Origin: Rubellimicrobium sp.
GTDB lineage: Bacteria; Pseudomonadota; Alphaproteobacteria; Rhodobacterales; Rhodobacteraceae
NCBI GenBank assembly: GCA_020852925.1
Contig: JADYZU010000018.1
Location: forward strand, 1-59,093
Reading direction: 5' to 3'
Length of the DNA: 59,093 nt
In this document: in pieces, positions 1 to 10,428 of the stretch
Position numbering within the stretch: the stretch's first letter is position 1
How the letters are laid out: each line of letters begins with the position of its first letter
Translations under genes and position numbers: made by a program
Notes under the pieces: generated by a model
Seen by the model: the letters and a program-made list of their open reading frames with translations, nothing else
Told to the model about the DNA's origin: nothing
Databases searched by the model: none

Positions 1-372
1 ATGCGGATCATCGACAATGTCCTGTCCGATCGCGGATCGCGCTATGCGGTGTCGGGCGGACCCTGCGCCGGGATGGCGGAGGCGAGGGCATTTCTGGCGG
101 CGCTGAAGCGGGACAAGCGGTTTGCGCGGGCCACGCACAATTCCTGGGCCGCGCTGGTTGCCGGCGGCGCGATCCGCAGCGACGACGGCGAGGCGGGGGC
201 GGCGCAGATCATCCTGCGGATGCTGGAACGCGCCGGGCTGCGCGATCATGTCGTGGTCGTGACCCGCTGGTATGGGGGCAAGCCGCTGGGCGGCGACCGG
301 TTCCGGCATGTGCAGGAGGCGGTGCGCGTCTATCTGGCGGCCGAGGGCGCCGCCCGGGACGGGGGAGGATAG
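1..372 (+). CDS. IMPACT/YigZ (UPF0029) family protein
   Basis: A 123-residue protein matching the N-terminal IMPACT/YigZ domain. Residues 61-66 (DDGEAG) and 85-97 (VVVTRWYGGKPLG) correspond to the family signature of an acidic-glycine turn followed by a V-V-V-T-R-x-[YF]-G-G strand. It is shorter than E. coli YigZ (about 200 residues) and lacks that protein's C-terminal domain; single-domain versions are known. The ATG is the first base of the window, so upstream sequence and an earlier start cannot be checked. The stop lies 3 bp before the next ATG, so the two genes are probably co-transcribed. The biochemical role of this family is not settled. Confidence 0.75.
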   Translation: MRIIDNVLSDRGSRYAVSGGPCAGMAEARAFLAALKRDKRFARATHNSWAALVAGGAIRSDDGEAGAAQIILRMLERAGLRDHVVVVTRWYGGKPLGGDRFRHVQEAVRVYLAAEGAARDGGG

Positions 373-375
373 CGC

Positions 376-855
376 ATGGCCACGGCCACGCCGGCCACGC
401 GGGCGCTGGATGCGGCGGGGATCGCGTTCCGCCGGATCGAATATGACTATGATGCGGGCGCCGGGCGCATCGGGATGCAGGCGGCGCAGGCGATCGGGGT
501 CAGCCCGGGGCAGGTCTTCAAGACGCTGATGGTCGAGGTGGACGGCAGGCCCGCGGTGGCGGTGATCCCGGCGGATCGCAGCCTGTCGATGAAGCGCGCG
601 GCCGCGGCCTTCGGCGGCAAGGCCGCGGCGATGATGGCACCCGCGCGGGCCGAGAAGCTGACCGGGTTCCATACCGGCGGCATCAGCCCCTTTGGCCAGA
701 AGCGGCGCCATCCGGTGGCCTTTGACAGCGCGGCCGGGGATCTGGTGCAGATCGTGGTCAACGGCGGGCGGCGCGGGCTGATGCTCATGCTGGCGCCGGC
801 CGACGCGGTTGCGGCCAGCGGGGCGGCGGTCTGTCCGCTGGTCGCCGATCCCTAG
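376..855 (+). CDS. ybaK: YbaK/EbsC-type aminoacyl-tRNA deacylase
   Basis: A 159-residue protein of the YbaK/ProX editing family. Members hydrolyse mischarged Cys-tRNA(Pro) or related aminoacyl-tRNAs in the cytoplasm. Visible features are the conserved lysine in GQVFKTL (Lys49) and the GGISPFG loop at residues 101-107, typical of the YbaK subgroup. Length is normal for the family. The ATG is preceded by a strong GGGGGAGGA ribosome binding site. The gene is 3 bp downstream of the IMPACT-family gene and convergent with the ABC ATPase gene ending at 867. The exact tRNA substrate is inferred from the family. Confidence 0.88.
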   Translation: MATATPATRALDAAGIAFRRIEYDYDAGAGRIGMQAAQAIGVSPGQVFKTLMVEVDGRPAVAVIPADRSLSMKRAAAAFGGKAAAMMAPARAEKLTGFHTGGISPFGQKRRHPVAFDSAAGDLVQIVVNGGRRGLMLMLAPADAVAASGAAVCPLVADP

Positions 856-866
856 ACGGCCCGCCT

Positions 867-1933
<1,067 letters not shown>

Positions 1934-1937
<4 letters not shown>

Positions 1938-4150
1938 GGCGTGCCTCCCTCGCCGGCGATGATCGTCACGGCCTGCGACCCGAGCCGGTCATTCGTCACG
2001 GTCACGCGGATGGCGCCCGCGCCGGTCGCCCGCAGCCAGAAGCCGGTCGTGCCCGCGCGCAGCGGCACGAACCCCGGCCCGATCCGTTCCCCCGCGCCCG
2101 AGACGCTGATCGACACCGGGTCAAAGAACCACGGCAGCCGGTTCCCCGCCTGATCGAGGGCGCGCACCATGATCCGAACATCGTCATGCGGACCGATCCG
2201 CAGCCGGTCCGGGGCCAGGACAAGCGTGGTCGGCACCGGATCGGGCACGAAGCGGCGCGTGACCACGGGCCGGCCGTCCAGATAGCCGGTCAGCGTGCCC
2301 CCTTCCCAGCTCATGCCCCACAGGCCCAGTTCCTCTGGCGTGATGTGGCGCTGGTCGATGATCACGGGCGGATGCGGCAGGTTGGGGAAATTCGCGCGGT
2401 CGGGGCCCACGCGCTTGGGCGGGTGGTTGCCATAACGGAACTCCACCTCGTCGCAGTTGGTCAGGATCATCAGCGGCAGCACCCCGCCGATGTTGCGTTC
2501 GCCGCGCGCCCAGAAGGTGACGGGCTCGAACACCACGCCGCCCTCGGGGGTGCCCTGGCTGGCATAGGCGTAGGCCGCGAATTTCGGTTCGCGGAACATG
2601 TCCATGACGCCATGGTGGCAGATGCGGTCGCCCGAGCCGAAATCCTTGTGGGTGTTGTAGTCGAAGGCGCACCAGCCGATGGCGCCGGCGATCTGCGGAT
2701 CGCCGAAGGCCGCGTCCAGCACCTGAAGGTGGCGCAGCGCATGTTCGGCCTGCCGCTGTTCCTGATCCCAGGACTTGGTGGGGAACATGTGGCCGTTGAA
2801 CTCGGTCACGAGGTAGGGCACCGGATGGGGCCGGCCCGTCACCTCGGCCTGCGGGCGCAGCGGGGTGCGGGGGCGGTTGCCGCCCCATTCCTCCTGCCCG
2901 AGGATGAAGTCGTTCATGGTGTAGACATCCTCGAGCAGCTCGCTCTCGGTGATGTAGCGCACGCCGCCGATCGGCCGGGTGGGGTCGGTCGCGCGCGCGG
3001 CGGCATTGGTGCGGGTGTACAGGTCGTGGTGGTCCTGGCTCTCGTTGATCCGCACGCCCCAGATGACGATGGACGGATGGTTCCAGTCGCGCCGGATCAT
3101 GCGGCGGACGTTCTCCACCGTCTCGTCCTGCCAGCGGGCGCCGCCGATATGCTGCCAGCCGGGGATTTCCTCGAACACCAGCAGGCCGATCTCGTCGCAG
3201 CGGTTCAGGAAATGGGTGGACTGCGGATAATGCGAGCAGCGCACCATGTCGAGGCGCAGGTCGTGGCGCAGGATCTCGGCATCGCGTTCCTGCGCGGCGC
3301 GGCCCATGGCATAGCCGGCATAGGGAAAGGACTGGTGGCGGTTCAGGCCGACGATCTTGCGCCGCGCACCGTTGAGGAAGAAGCCCTCGGCGGTGAAGGA
3401 CACCTCGCGAAAGCCGAACCGGGTCGAGAGCGTGTCGCTCCCCGCCCCGGTGACAAGGTCGAGCTCGAGCGTGTAGAGCGCCGGATCCTCGGGCGACCAC
3501 AGGCGGATCCCGGCAAGACCGTCAAGAACCACCTGCGCCGCGCGGCCCGTCACCGGCATCTCGGTGCGCGCCAGTTCGGCGCCGGTCGCATCGCGCAGCA
3601 CCGCCGCGATCCGGGCCGGGGCGCCGGCCAGGCCCTGCGGATCGTCCAGCGTCACCGCCGCCACGACCCGCTTGCGCGCGCAAAGGACATCGGGCGTCTC
3701 GATCCTGACCGACCCGATCGAGACCGGCGCCCGCAACTCGAGCCAGGCCTCGCGGTAGATGCCGGCATAGGTGAGATAGTCGATCACCCCGCCGAAGGGC
3801 GGAATGTCGGGGTTTTCGGACCCGTCCACCGTCACCGAAATCCGGTTGTCGCCCGGCCGCAGCAGATCGGTCAGCCGCAGCGCGAACGGGGTATAGCCGT
3901 CGGGGTGGCGCAGCGCCTCGACCCCGTTCACGGCCACCCGCGTGTCGGCCATGGCGCCGTCGAAGCGCAGGATCACCTCGCGCCCCTCCCAGGCGGGATC
4001 GCGGGCAAGGATGCGTTCGTAACGGAACGCGCGCTGATAGCTGCCCTCGTCGAAATACGAGAACGGCAGGTCAACGGCATTGTGCGGCAGGCGCACCGGG
4101 GCGTTGCCCTCGAAGATCCAGCCGTCGTTCAGGTCGATGATCGTTCGCAT
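1934..4150 (-). CDS. Glycoside hydrolase family 2 protein (beta-galactosidase/beta-glucuronidase type)
   Basis: A 738-residue GH2 enzyme, expected to hydrolyse a beta-glycosidic bond with retention. The N-terminal jelly-roll domain (about 1-145), an immunoglobulin-like domain (about 150-250) and the catalytic TIM barrel (about 255-540) are followed by a C-terminal beta region. The acid/base glutamate is probably Glu370 in WGVRINE and the nucleophile Glu450 in YLVTEFNGH. There is no signal peptide, so it should act in the cytoplasm on imported glycoside. It sits between the permease and ATPase genes of the importer, with the ATGA overlap at its 3' end. The adjacent LacI-type regulator recalls the ebg system, but the sugar specificity cannot be read from sequence alone. 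Confidence 0.9.
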
Positions 4151-4159
4151 GGGGGGGCC

Positions 4160-4969
4160 TTATTTCACGCCGCCCAGGATGCCCTGGACGAAGCTGCGCT
4201 GGAGGAGGAAGAAGACAAGCACCGTGGGCAGCGTGGCGATGACCGCCCCGACCATGACCACCCCGAAATCGGGCGAATAGGCCGAGACCAGCGACGACAC
4301 GACAAGCTGGATCGTGCGCATGTCGTTGGTCTGAAGCACGATCAGCGGCCACAGATAGGCGTTCCAGTTCGCCATGAAGACGATGATGGTCGCGGCGGCA
4401 TAGGTGGATTTCATCACCGGCATGTAGATGTGCAGGAAGATCTGCCATTCCTTCAGCCCGTCGATGCGCGCCGCGTCGCGCAGTTCGTGCGGGAAGGCGC
4501 GGGTGGACTGGCGGAAGTAGAAGATGATGAAGATCGAGGCGATCCCCGGCAGCAGCATCGCCGCATAGGTGTTCATCAGCCCCATGCGCGCGAACATCAG
4601 GAACAGCGGGATCATCAGCGCCGCGAAGGGGATCGACAGCATGAGCAGCAGGGCGGCAAAGACCCGCTCTTTCCGGCGCGAGCGGAACATCTCGAACCCG
4701 TAGCCCGCCAGCGACGACACCGCGAGGGTGAACACCGTGCCCAGCACCGCGATCAGGCCCGAGTTGAACAGCACGCGCGGCAGATCGACCTGGCCCATGA
4801 AGGCGGCCAGGTTCTGCCCCAGCGCCGAACCGAACCCGCTGCGGCCGCGGGTGATGTCGGCCGAGGTGTTGGTCATGCCGACCACCATCCACCAGAACGG
4901 AAAGACCGAGACGAAGGCTGCCGCCGAAAGCCCGGCATAGGTGGCGGCGCGGCCAAGGTGGCGGATCAT
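4160..4969 (-). CDS. Carbohydrate ABC transporter permease (MalG type)
   Basis: Inner-membrane permease of about 269 residues with six expected membrane segments. The EAA-loop motif near the middle (DAARIDGLKEWQIF) contacts the ATPase. The start is placed at the ATG of MIRHLGRAA because it overlaps the TGA of the upstream permease by four bases; an in-frame ATG 33 bp upstream lies inside the other permease gene and is unlikely. It ends GGVK, typical for this subgroup. It pairs with the MalF-type permease at 4966-5844. The glycosidase gene begins 9 bp after its stop. Confidence 0.92.
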   Translation of the reverse strand: MIRHLGRAATYAGLSAAAFVSVFPFWWMVVGMTNTSADITRGRSGFGSALGQNLAAFMGQVDLPRVLFNSGLIAVLGTVFTLAVSSLAGYGFEMFRSRRKERVFAALLLMLSIPFAALMIPLFLMFARMGLMNTYAAMLLPGIASIFIIFYFRQSTRAFPHELRDAARIDGLKEWQIFLHIYMPVMKSTYAAATIIVFMANWNAYLWPLIVLQTNDMRTIQLVVSSLVSAYSPDFGVVMVGAVIATLPTVLVFFLLQRSFVQGILGGVK

Positions 4970-5844
4970 GGGCGGTCCCTCGCGACACGGAACTGGATCC
5001 ACGACAGCACCGCCACCAGCGCCACGATCACATAGGAAACCGTGGCGGCGTAGCCGAAGCTTGGCATGAACTTGAAGGTCAGGTTGTAGATGTAGAGCGA
5101 CAGCGTGAGCGTGGCATCCGACGGGCCGCCCTGGGTGATGTTGTTCACCTCGTCGAACAGTTGCAGCGTGCCGATGGTCGAGATGACGGTGACGAACAGG
5201 ATCACCGGCTTGAGCATCGGCACGGTCAGCCGCCAGAACCGCGCCCGCGCCGGCACGCCGTCCACCCGCGCCGCCTCGTGGATCGAGGGGTCGATGTTCT
5301 GGAGGGCGGCAAGGAAGAAGATCATGTTGTAGCCGGTCCAGCGCCAGGTGATCGCGAGGATGATCACGATGCGCGCCCAGAACGGATCGGCCAGCCAGGG
5401 GATCGGCGAAGCGATCGCGCCCAGCCCCAGGAGCGCGTGGTTCACCACCCCGTCAAGGGCGAACATCGACTTGAACAGCACCGAATAGGCGACAAGCGAG
5501 GTGACGCAGGGCAGGAAGATCGCGGTGCGGAACAGCCAGCGGCCCCGCAGGCGCGGATCGTTCAGCGCCACCGCCAGCAGCAGCGCGAGCAGGATCATCA
5601 CCGGCACCTGCACCACCAGAAACAGCAGCGTGTTGAACAGCGCGCGCTGGAACACCGGATCCTGGGTCAGCCGGACGATATTGGCCAGCCCGCCAAAGCT
5701 CGTGTTCATGCCGCGGCCGGTCTGGAAACTCATCCACAGCGACCAGAGGATCGGGAACACCATGAACAGCCCGATCAGCACCAGCGCCGGCATGACAAAG
5801 GCCCAGCCCGCGGCGGCGGTGCGGTCGAATCGGCGCGCGGACAT
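4966..5844 (-). CDS. Carbohydrate ABC transporter permease (MalF/UgpA type)
   Basis: Inner-membrane permease of 292 residues, beginning MSARRFDRTAAAGW and preceded by the ribosome binding site AAGGGAGA. Hydrophobic segments run from residue about 12 onward, and the cytoplasmic EAA loop reads EAARVDGVPARARFW. It is the first permease of the minus-strand sugar operon and shares an ATGA overlap with the second. The first 70 bases overlap the 3' end of the solute-binding-protein reading frame, which has no stop before this gene. The frame is also open upstream of the chosen ATG, but that stretch has no recognisable protein sequence. Confidence 0.91.
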   Translation of the reverse strand: MSARRFDRTAAAGWAFVMPALVLIGLFMVFPILWSLWMSFQTGRGMNTSFGGLANIVRLTQDPVFQRALFNTLLFLVVQVPVMILLALLLAVALNDPRLRGRWLFRTAIFLPCVTSLVAYSVLFKSMFALDGVVNHALLGLGAIASPIPWLADPFWARIVIILAITWRWTGYNMIFFLAALQNIDPSIHEAARVDGVPARARFWRLTVPMLKPVILFVTVISTIGTLQLFDEVNNITQGGPSDATLTLSLYIYNLTFKFMPSFGYAATVSYVIVALVAVLSWIQFRVARDRP

Positions 5845-7217
5845 CGTGACGCTCTCCCTTCTGGGCTGCGGGCGGGGATCGGGTCGGCGGGCGGGCCGTG
5901 CATGGCCCGTCCGCCTTTGGTGCCGGAGCGGGAAGGAGTCCCGCCCTGCTGGATCTGGAGGCGCAGTTGCGCGTCGATCGCGGCCATGATCTCGTCCACG
6001 TCGCCGCCCTGCGCCAGCGCCGGAAGTTGCGCCACCACGGCGGCGTCCGCCTCGTTCGAGAAGACGCCGTAATTGACCGGCGGCACCGCCGCCATCCAGT
6101 TCGAGAAGTTCTGCCACACCGGCTGACCGCCGAAGTAATCGTCCGAGGCGGCATAGGCCGCGCCGTCGCGCGCCGGCAGATACGAGGCGAAGGCACCCTG
6201 GTTCACCAGGATCTGCTGGTAGAAATCCACGTCCTGCGCCCAGACCGAGGCCAGGAAATCCACCGCCGCATCCCGTTCCGGCGACGAAGCCAGGACATAC
6301 CAGCTCGACCCGCCCAGGTTCGAGGCATTGGCCGCGCCCTCGACCCCGTCAAGACGCGGCAACGGCGCCACGCCCCACAGGCCGGACTGATCGGCCGCCT
6401 TGATCGTGCCGGTGATCCACACGCCGGTCGCCACCGAGGCCACCGGGCCCGCGGTGAAGGATCCGGTATACTCCGACCACCCCGAGACCGGGTGCCAGAT
6501 GCCCTCGGTGCGGAGGATCTGCTGATAGCTCTCCAGCGAGGCCCGCAGCACCGCGTTGCCGATGATGTCCGGTTCGCCCTCGGGGGTGAAGAACCAGCTT
6601 CCACCCGATTGCAGCATGATCGAGATGAGGCCGCCGTTGTTCAGATCGACCGCGACCATCGGATGCCCGGTCTTGTCGCGCACGTCTTCGGCGATCTCGA
6701 CAAAGCGCGACCAGGTGATGTTTTCAAGATCGGCGGCGGAGTAGCCCGCCTCGGCCAGGATGTCCGAGCGGTAGAACAGCCCGGTGACGCCGGAATCGAA
6801 GGGCAGGGAATAGGTCTCGCCGTTCAGCGTGGCAAGTTCGACCTTGTAATCGGCGAACCGGCTGTAATCGAGTGCCTCGTTCAGCGGGGCAAAGGCGCCG
6901 GGGAAGGATTGCAGGTATTTCTGGGCGCCGTAGTCCTCGATCAGCACGATGTCGGGCAGGCCCTCGGTCACGCCCGAGGCAAGCTGGGTCTGGAGCTTCT
7001 GCTCCACGTCGGCCTTGCCCATCTCGACCACGGTGATGGTCACGTCGGGGTGTTCGGCACTGTAGCGCGCTGCGGCCTCGGCCATGGCGGCGCCGTTGAA
7101 GTTGATGTCCCAGAGCCAGACGGTCACTTCCTCGGCCATGACCGACGAAGCGGACAGGATCTGGAGACCGGCGGCGGCAAACAGGCTTGCCCGCCAGCCG
7201 AAGGCTGTCTTGTTCAT
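5775..7217 (-). CDS. Extracellular sugar-binding protein of ABC importer, with unusual C-terminal run-on
   Basis: A 480-residue family 1 extracellular solute-binding protein. A signal peptide covers about residues 1-28 (MNKTAFGWRASLFAAAG.., cleavage near VMA-EE), so it should be periplasmic. The mature domain begins EEVTVWLWDINFNG and ends at about residue 424 (AQLRLQIQQ), where homologues normally stop. Here the frame continues for 56 low-complexity Pro/Arg/Gly residues and overlaps the permease gene by 70 bases. The start at 7217 is preceded by AGGGAGAA; a longer in-frame ATG at 7394 lies inside the regulator gene and is rejected. First gene of the sugar operon, 91 bp downstream of the LacI-type regulator gene. 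Confidence 0.85.
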   Translation of the reverse strand: MNKTAFGWRASLFAAAGLQILSASSVMAEEVTVWLWDINFNGAAMAEAAARYSAEHPDVTITVVEMGKADVEQKLQTQLASGVTEGLPDIVLIEDYGAQKYLQSFPGAFAPLNEALDYSRFADYKVELATLNGETYSLPFDSGVTGLFYRSDILAEAGYSAADLENITWSRFVEIAEDVRDKTGHPMVAVDLNNGGLISIMLQSGGSWFFTPEGEPDIIGNAVLRASLESYQQILRTEGIWHPVSGWSEYTGSFTAGPVASVATGVWITGTIKAADQSGLWGVAPLPRLDGVEGAANASNLGGSSWYVLASSPERDAAVDFLASVWAQDVDFYQQILVNQGAFASYLPARDGAAYAASDDYFGGQPVWQNFSNWMAAVPPVNYGVFSNEADAAVVAQLPALAQGGDVDEIMAAIDAQLRLQIQQGGTPSRSGTKGGRAMHGPPADPIPARSPEGRASRCPRADSTAPPPRAGPLSCRRWC

Positions 7218-7290
7218 GAATGTTCTCCCTGCCGGGGCCGAGAAGGCGGCCTCACGCGACATGGCTAGCGGGGGGCGCCGATTCGCGCAA

Positions 7291-7312
7291 TAAAAATTTA
7301 CTAAAAATTTAC
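7291..7312. promoter_or_regulatory. AT-rich tandem repeat, candidate operator of the LacI-type regulator
   Basis: Two head-to-tail copies of TAAAAATTTAC (11 bp each, exact) lie between the LacI-type regulator gene and the binding-protein gene, overlapping the last codons of the regulator. Each unit has an AAATTT palindromic core. Such an AT block is conspicuous in a window with very high GC. It lies about 75 bp upstream of the operon's first ATG, where a promoter or operator would be expected. Binding is inference. Confidence 0.45.
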
Positions 7313-8379
7313 TCGACGCCTTTGCCCGCCGCGCGCCGTCGTGGCGGGCCGGCCTCGGGCGGGCGGCGGGTGCTGCCGCGCCAGACGATGGCATTGGCCA
7401 GGGTGACGGTCTTGACCACGCTGCGCCCGGCGATCCGTTCGGCCAGAAGATCGACCGCGGTCTCGCCGATGAGTTCGGCGGGCAGATGCACCGTGGTCAG
7501 CGGCGGCGACAGGAATTGCGCGGCGGAAATGTCGTTGAACGAGGCGATGGCGATATCCTGCGGGATGCGCAGCCCCAGTTCGGCCACCGCGCGATAGGCC
7601 CCGACCGCAAGCGTGTCATTGGCGCAGATGATGCAATCGGGCCGCAGCGGCCGCGACAGCAGCGCAAGCGTCAGGCGATAGCCGCTGTCCTCGGAATTGC
7701 CGTCCACCAGGCACAGGTCGGCGTCATAGAGGCCGGCCGCGCGCATCCAGTCGACATAGGTCGCGCAGCGGGTTTCCTGATGCACGGACCGGCCGCCACG
7801 GTCGCGGTCCCACCAGCCGGCGAAACCGATCCGGCGATAGCCAAGCGCGGTCAGCGCCGCCAGCAACCGCCGCATCGCCGCGGCCACGTCGCTGCGCACG
7901 GAGTCGAAGGTTTCGCCGTCCGGCGGGGCATAGTCCGCAAAGACCGTGACCGGCGCATGGCGGCGGATCCAGTCGATCTGGTCGTGGTCATGCACGCCGA
8001 TGGCGATCATCCCGGCCTTGCCCGCCACGGCGGCGGGATCGGACAGGCCGTCCTCGTGGAACAGCTTCACCAGATCGAGGCCAAGCGCCGCCGCCCGCCT
8101 CTCGATCCCGAGGCGCAGCGCGACGTAATAGGGATCGCCCAGTTCGTCCTCGGGTTGAAGGAAGTGGTGGAGCGCGATGCTGCGCCCCGGCGGCTGGACG
8201 TTCGCCTCGGCCCGGGCGCGGCGGGCGCGGGGGGTGGCGTAGTCGAGGGCCTCGGCCGTCTCGATGATCTGCTGGCGGGTCTGCGGTGTCACCGACAGCG
8301 TCGCATCGAAGTTGAGCACGCGCGAGACCGTCGCCTGCGACACGCCCACCTTCTGCGCGATCTGCTTCAGCGTGACCAT
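7309..8379 (-). CDS. LacI-family transcriptional regulator (EbgR-like)
   Basis: A 356-residue LacI/GalR regulator. The N-terminal helix-turn-helix is textbook (MVTLKQIAQKVGVSQATVSRVL), followed by a hinge and a periplasmic-binding-protein-like effector domain (about 65-335). Wording of the N-terminus is close to EbgR of E. coli, which fits its position just upstream of an importer and a family 2 glycosidase. It is expected to repress the downstream operon until a sugar effector binds. Its 3' end is 91 bp from the binding-protein start. The C-terminal 15 residues are basic and Pro-rich. The effector is unknown. Confidence 0.93.
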   Translation of the reverse strand: MVTLKQIAQKVGVSQATVSRVLNFDATLSVTPQTRQQIIETAEALDYATPRARRARAEANVQPPGRSIALHHFLQPEDELGDPYYVALRLGIERRAAALGLDLVKLFHEDGLSDPAAVAGKAGMIAIGVHDHDQIDWIRRHAPVTVFADYAPPDGETFDSVRSDVAAAMRRLLAALTALGYRRIGFAGWWDRDRGGRSVHQETRCATYVDWMRAAGLYDADLCLVDGNSEDSGYRLTLALLSRPLRPDCIICANDTLAVGAYRAVAELGLRIPQDIAIASFNDISAAQFLSPPLTTVHLPAELIGETAVDLLAERIAGRSVVKTVTLANAIVWRGSTRRPPEAGPPRRRAAGKGVE

Positions 8380-8525
8380 GCGTGCCGCCCCCTCCTGCCC
8401 CCGGCCCGGCCCCCGGCCCTGCCCCTGCCATAGCCGCCCCCGGAGCGAGCGCCAAGGGCCGGCGGTTCCGCCTTGCCGGGTCCGGGACCGGCCGTTATGG
8501 TCCGCGCCCGAAACAGGAGGAACAC

Positions 8526-9479
8526 ATGTCAGGCACCGATTACTCCCGCCTCATCGACGACGAGACCTGGGCCTTCATCCGGCGCACCGACAGCTTCTAT
8601 CCGCCCGATACCATCGACTACACCATCGAGGAACAGCGCGCCATCTATGACCGGATGTGCCGCGAATTCCACGCCGGACACCCCGCCGGCATCACGGCCG
8701 AGACGACCGCCATTCCCGGCCCCGGCGGCACAGGACAGGTGCCGGTGCGCATCTATCGCCCAGATGCCGGGCCGGCGCCGGTGGTCGTGCTCTATTTCCA
8801 CGGCGGCGGGTTCCTTCTGGGCGGGCTCGAGAGCCATGACGATGTCTGCGCCGAACTCTGCCTGCGCACGGGTCATGAGGTGGTCTCGGTCGATTACCGG
8901 CTCTTGCCGGAATACCGCCACCCGGCCGCGTTCGACGATTCCATGGCCGCCTTCGCCTGGGCCGCGGCGCGCGACGGGCGGCCGATCGTGCTGTGCGGCG
9001 ATTCGGCCGGCGGAAACCTGGCGGCGGCGGTGGCCCATGCCACGCGCGGCCATGCGCGCGCGCCGGTGGGGCAGGTGCTCATCTATCCGGGGCTGGGCGG
9101 CGACCGCACGCGCGGATCCTATGTCACCCATGCGCAGGCGCCGATGCTGACCGTGCGCGACATGGATTTCTACCATAACCTGCGCAGCGGCGGCGCCGAT
9201 GTGAGCCGGGATCCCACCTTTGCGCCCCTGGCCGACACCAGCTTTGCCGGGCTGCCGCCCACCGCGATCCTGACTGCCGAATGCGATCCGCTGTCCTCGG
9301 ACGGGGAAACCTATCGGGACGCGATCCGCGCCGCGGGGGGCCGCGCCTGGTGGCACGAGGACAAGGGTCTGGTCCACGGCCATCTGCGCGCCCGCCACAG
9401 CGTCGCCCGCGCGCGCGACAGTTTCACCCGCATCGTCGAGGCGGTTGCGGCATTCGGTCGCGGCGACTGGCCCTACTGA
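8526..9479 (+). CDS. Alpha/beta hydrolase, hormone-sensitive-lipase family esterase
   Basis: A 317-residue carboxylesterase of family IV (HSL/Aes-like). The oxyanion-hole motif HGGG is at 92-95, and the nucleophile Ser160 sits in GDSAGG (158-163). The other triad members are probably Asp254 (AECDPL) and His284 (LVHGH). The start at 8526 follows the ribosome binding site ACAGGAGG; an in-frame ATG 144 bp upstream gives a Pro-rich N-terminus with no family similarity. No signal peptide, so cytoplasmic. It overlaps the convergent LysR gene by 7 bp. Transcribed away from the LacI regulator. Its substrate is unknown; short-chain esters are typical. Confidence 0.9.
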   Translation: MSGTDYSRLIDDETWAFIRRTDSFYPPDTIDYTIEEQRAIYDRMCREFHAGHPAGITAETTAIPGPGGTGQVPVRIYRPDAGPAPVVVLYFHGGGFLLGGLESHDDVCAELCLRTGHEVVSVDYRLLPEYRHPAAFDDSMAAFAWAAARDGRPIVLCGDSAGGNLAAAVAHATRGHARAPVGQVLIYPGLGGDRTRGSYVTHAQAPMLTVRDMDFYHNLRSGGADVSRDPTFAPLADTSFAGLPPTAILTAECDPLSSDGETYRDAIRAAGGRAWWHEDKGLVHGHLRARHSVARARDSFTRIVEAVAAFGRGDWPY

Positions 9480-10393
9480 GGCGCCGGCACCGCCGCGACT
9501 GCCGCATCTATCGCCCGCGACAGGAGGGCGCTGAACTGGACGGTGGCGCGCGCATGGACCGGATGATGCGGCGCCACCAGCGCCAGATCATAGAGCGTCG
9601 GCGCCCCGGCCAGCGGCCGGGTGCGCGCGCCGAACCGGTGCGTGAAATGATGCGCGGTGATCGGATCGACCAGGGCGATGCCCAGCCCGTCCATGGCGAA
9701 TTGCGCCGCGGTCTGTGACACGAAGGCGTCGATGCGCAGCTTCTGCTGGATCGCCGCCCTTGTGCCCGGATCGGGGCAGATCGCCATGAAATAGGCCAGC
9801 CCCGGCACGATCAGCGGCACATCCCCGATCGTGCCCAGATCAAGCGCGCCCTCCTGCCCGGCGAACAGCGGATGATCCCCCGGCCCCAGCGCCAGATAGG
9901 GCAGGCGGTGGCGGGTGATGATGTTCACGTCGCGCACCTGATGGATCGGGCTGACAAGGCCGATGTCGAACCGCCGCGCGCGGATCCAGTGCAGGATGCG
10001 TTCCGATTCGCGCAGCTCGACCGTGATCGACAGATCCCCGAACCGTTCCGACCAGGCGGCCAGCGCCTGCGGCACGATCCCGAGCAGGGGCGCCGGCACC
10101 GAACCCACGGTGATATGCGCGCCCTTGAACTGGCCGATCTCCTCGGCGGCGCGGCTGATCTCGGACAGGCCGTAGAAGGACTGATCGACTTCGGCGTGCA
10201 GCATCTCGGCCTCGACCGTGGGGGTCACGCCGCGGCTGCGCCGGATGAAGAGGGCATAGCCCAGCCGCCGTTCCATCCGCGAGATGAGGCGCGTGACATT
10301 CGGCTGCGACGTGCCCAGAAGCCGCGCCGCCGCCGACAGCGATCCGGTCATGATCGCCGCGCGGAATGCCTCGATCTCGGTCATGGACAGCAT
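9473..10393 (-). CDS. LysR-family transcriptional regulator
   Basis: A 306-residue LysR-type regulator. The winged helix-turn-helix occupies about residues 1-60 (TEIEAFRAAIMTGSLSAAARLLGTSQPN is the usual layout), and the effector-binding domain about 90-295. It is divergent from the peptide-type binding-protein gene at 10509, the standard arrangement for control of the neighbouring operon, and convergent with the esterase gene. Likely regulates the importer at 10.5-15.6 kb and itself. Effector unknown. Confidence 0.92.
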   Translation of the reverse strand: MLSMTEIEAFRAAIMTGSLSAAARLLGTSQPNVTRLISRMERRLGYALFIRRSRGVTPTVEAEMLHAEVDQSFYGLSEISRAAEEIGQFKGAHITVGSVPAPLLGIVPQALAAWSERFGDLSITVELRESERILHWIRARRFDIGLVSPIHQVRDVNIITRHRLPYLALGPGDHPLFAGQEGALDLGTIGDVPLIVPGLAYFMAICPDPGTRAAIQQKLRIDAFVSQTAAQFAMDGLGIALVDPITAHHFTHRFGARTRPLAGAPTLYDLALVAPHHPVHARATVQFSALLSRAIDAAVAAVPAPQ

Positions 10394-10428
10394 GGGCTAT
10401 CCATATCACCACGGCATAGCATAGGCCA

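Noticed and set aside
2186..5035. A 949-codon plus-strand open frame opposite the glycosidase and permease genes
   Set aside because: It is antisense to clear GH2 and permease genes, with His/Arg/Gly/Asp-rich composition typical of shadow frames in GC-rich DNA.
7218..7394. Longer start for the sugar-binding protein (ATG at 7394)
   Set aside because: It would overlap the regulator gene and put a Pro/Arg-rich stretch before the signal peptide; ATG at 7217 has AGGGAGAA upstream and a proper signal sequence.
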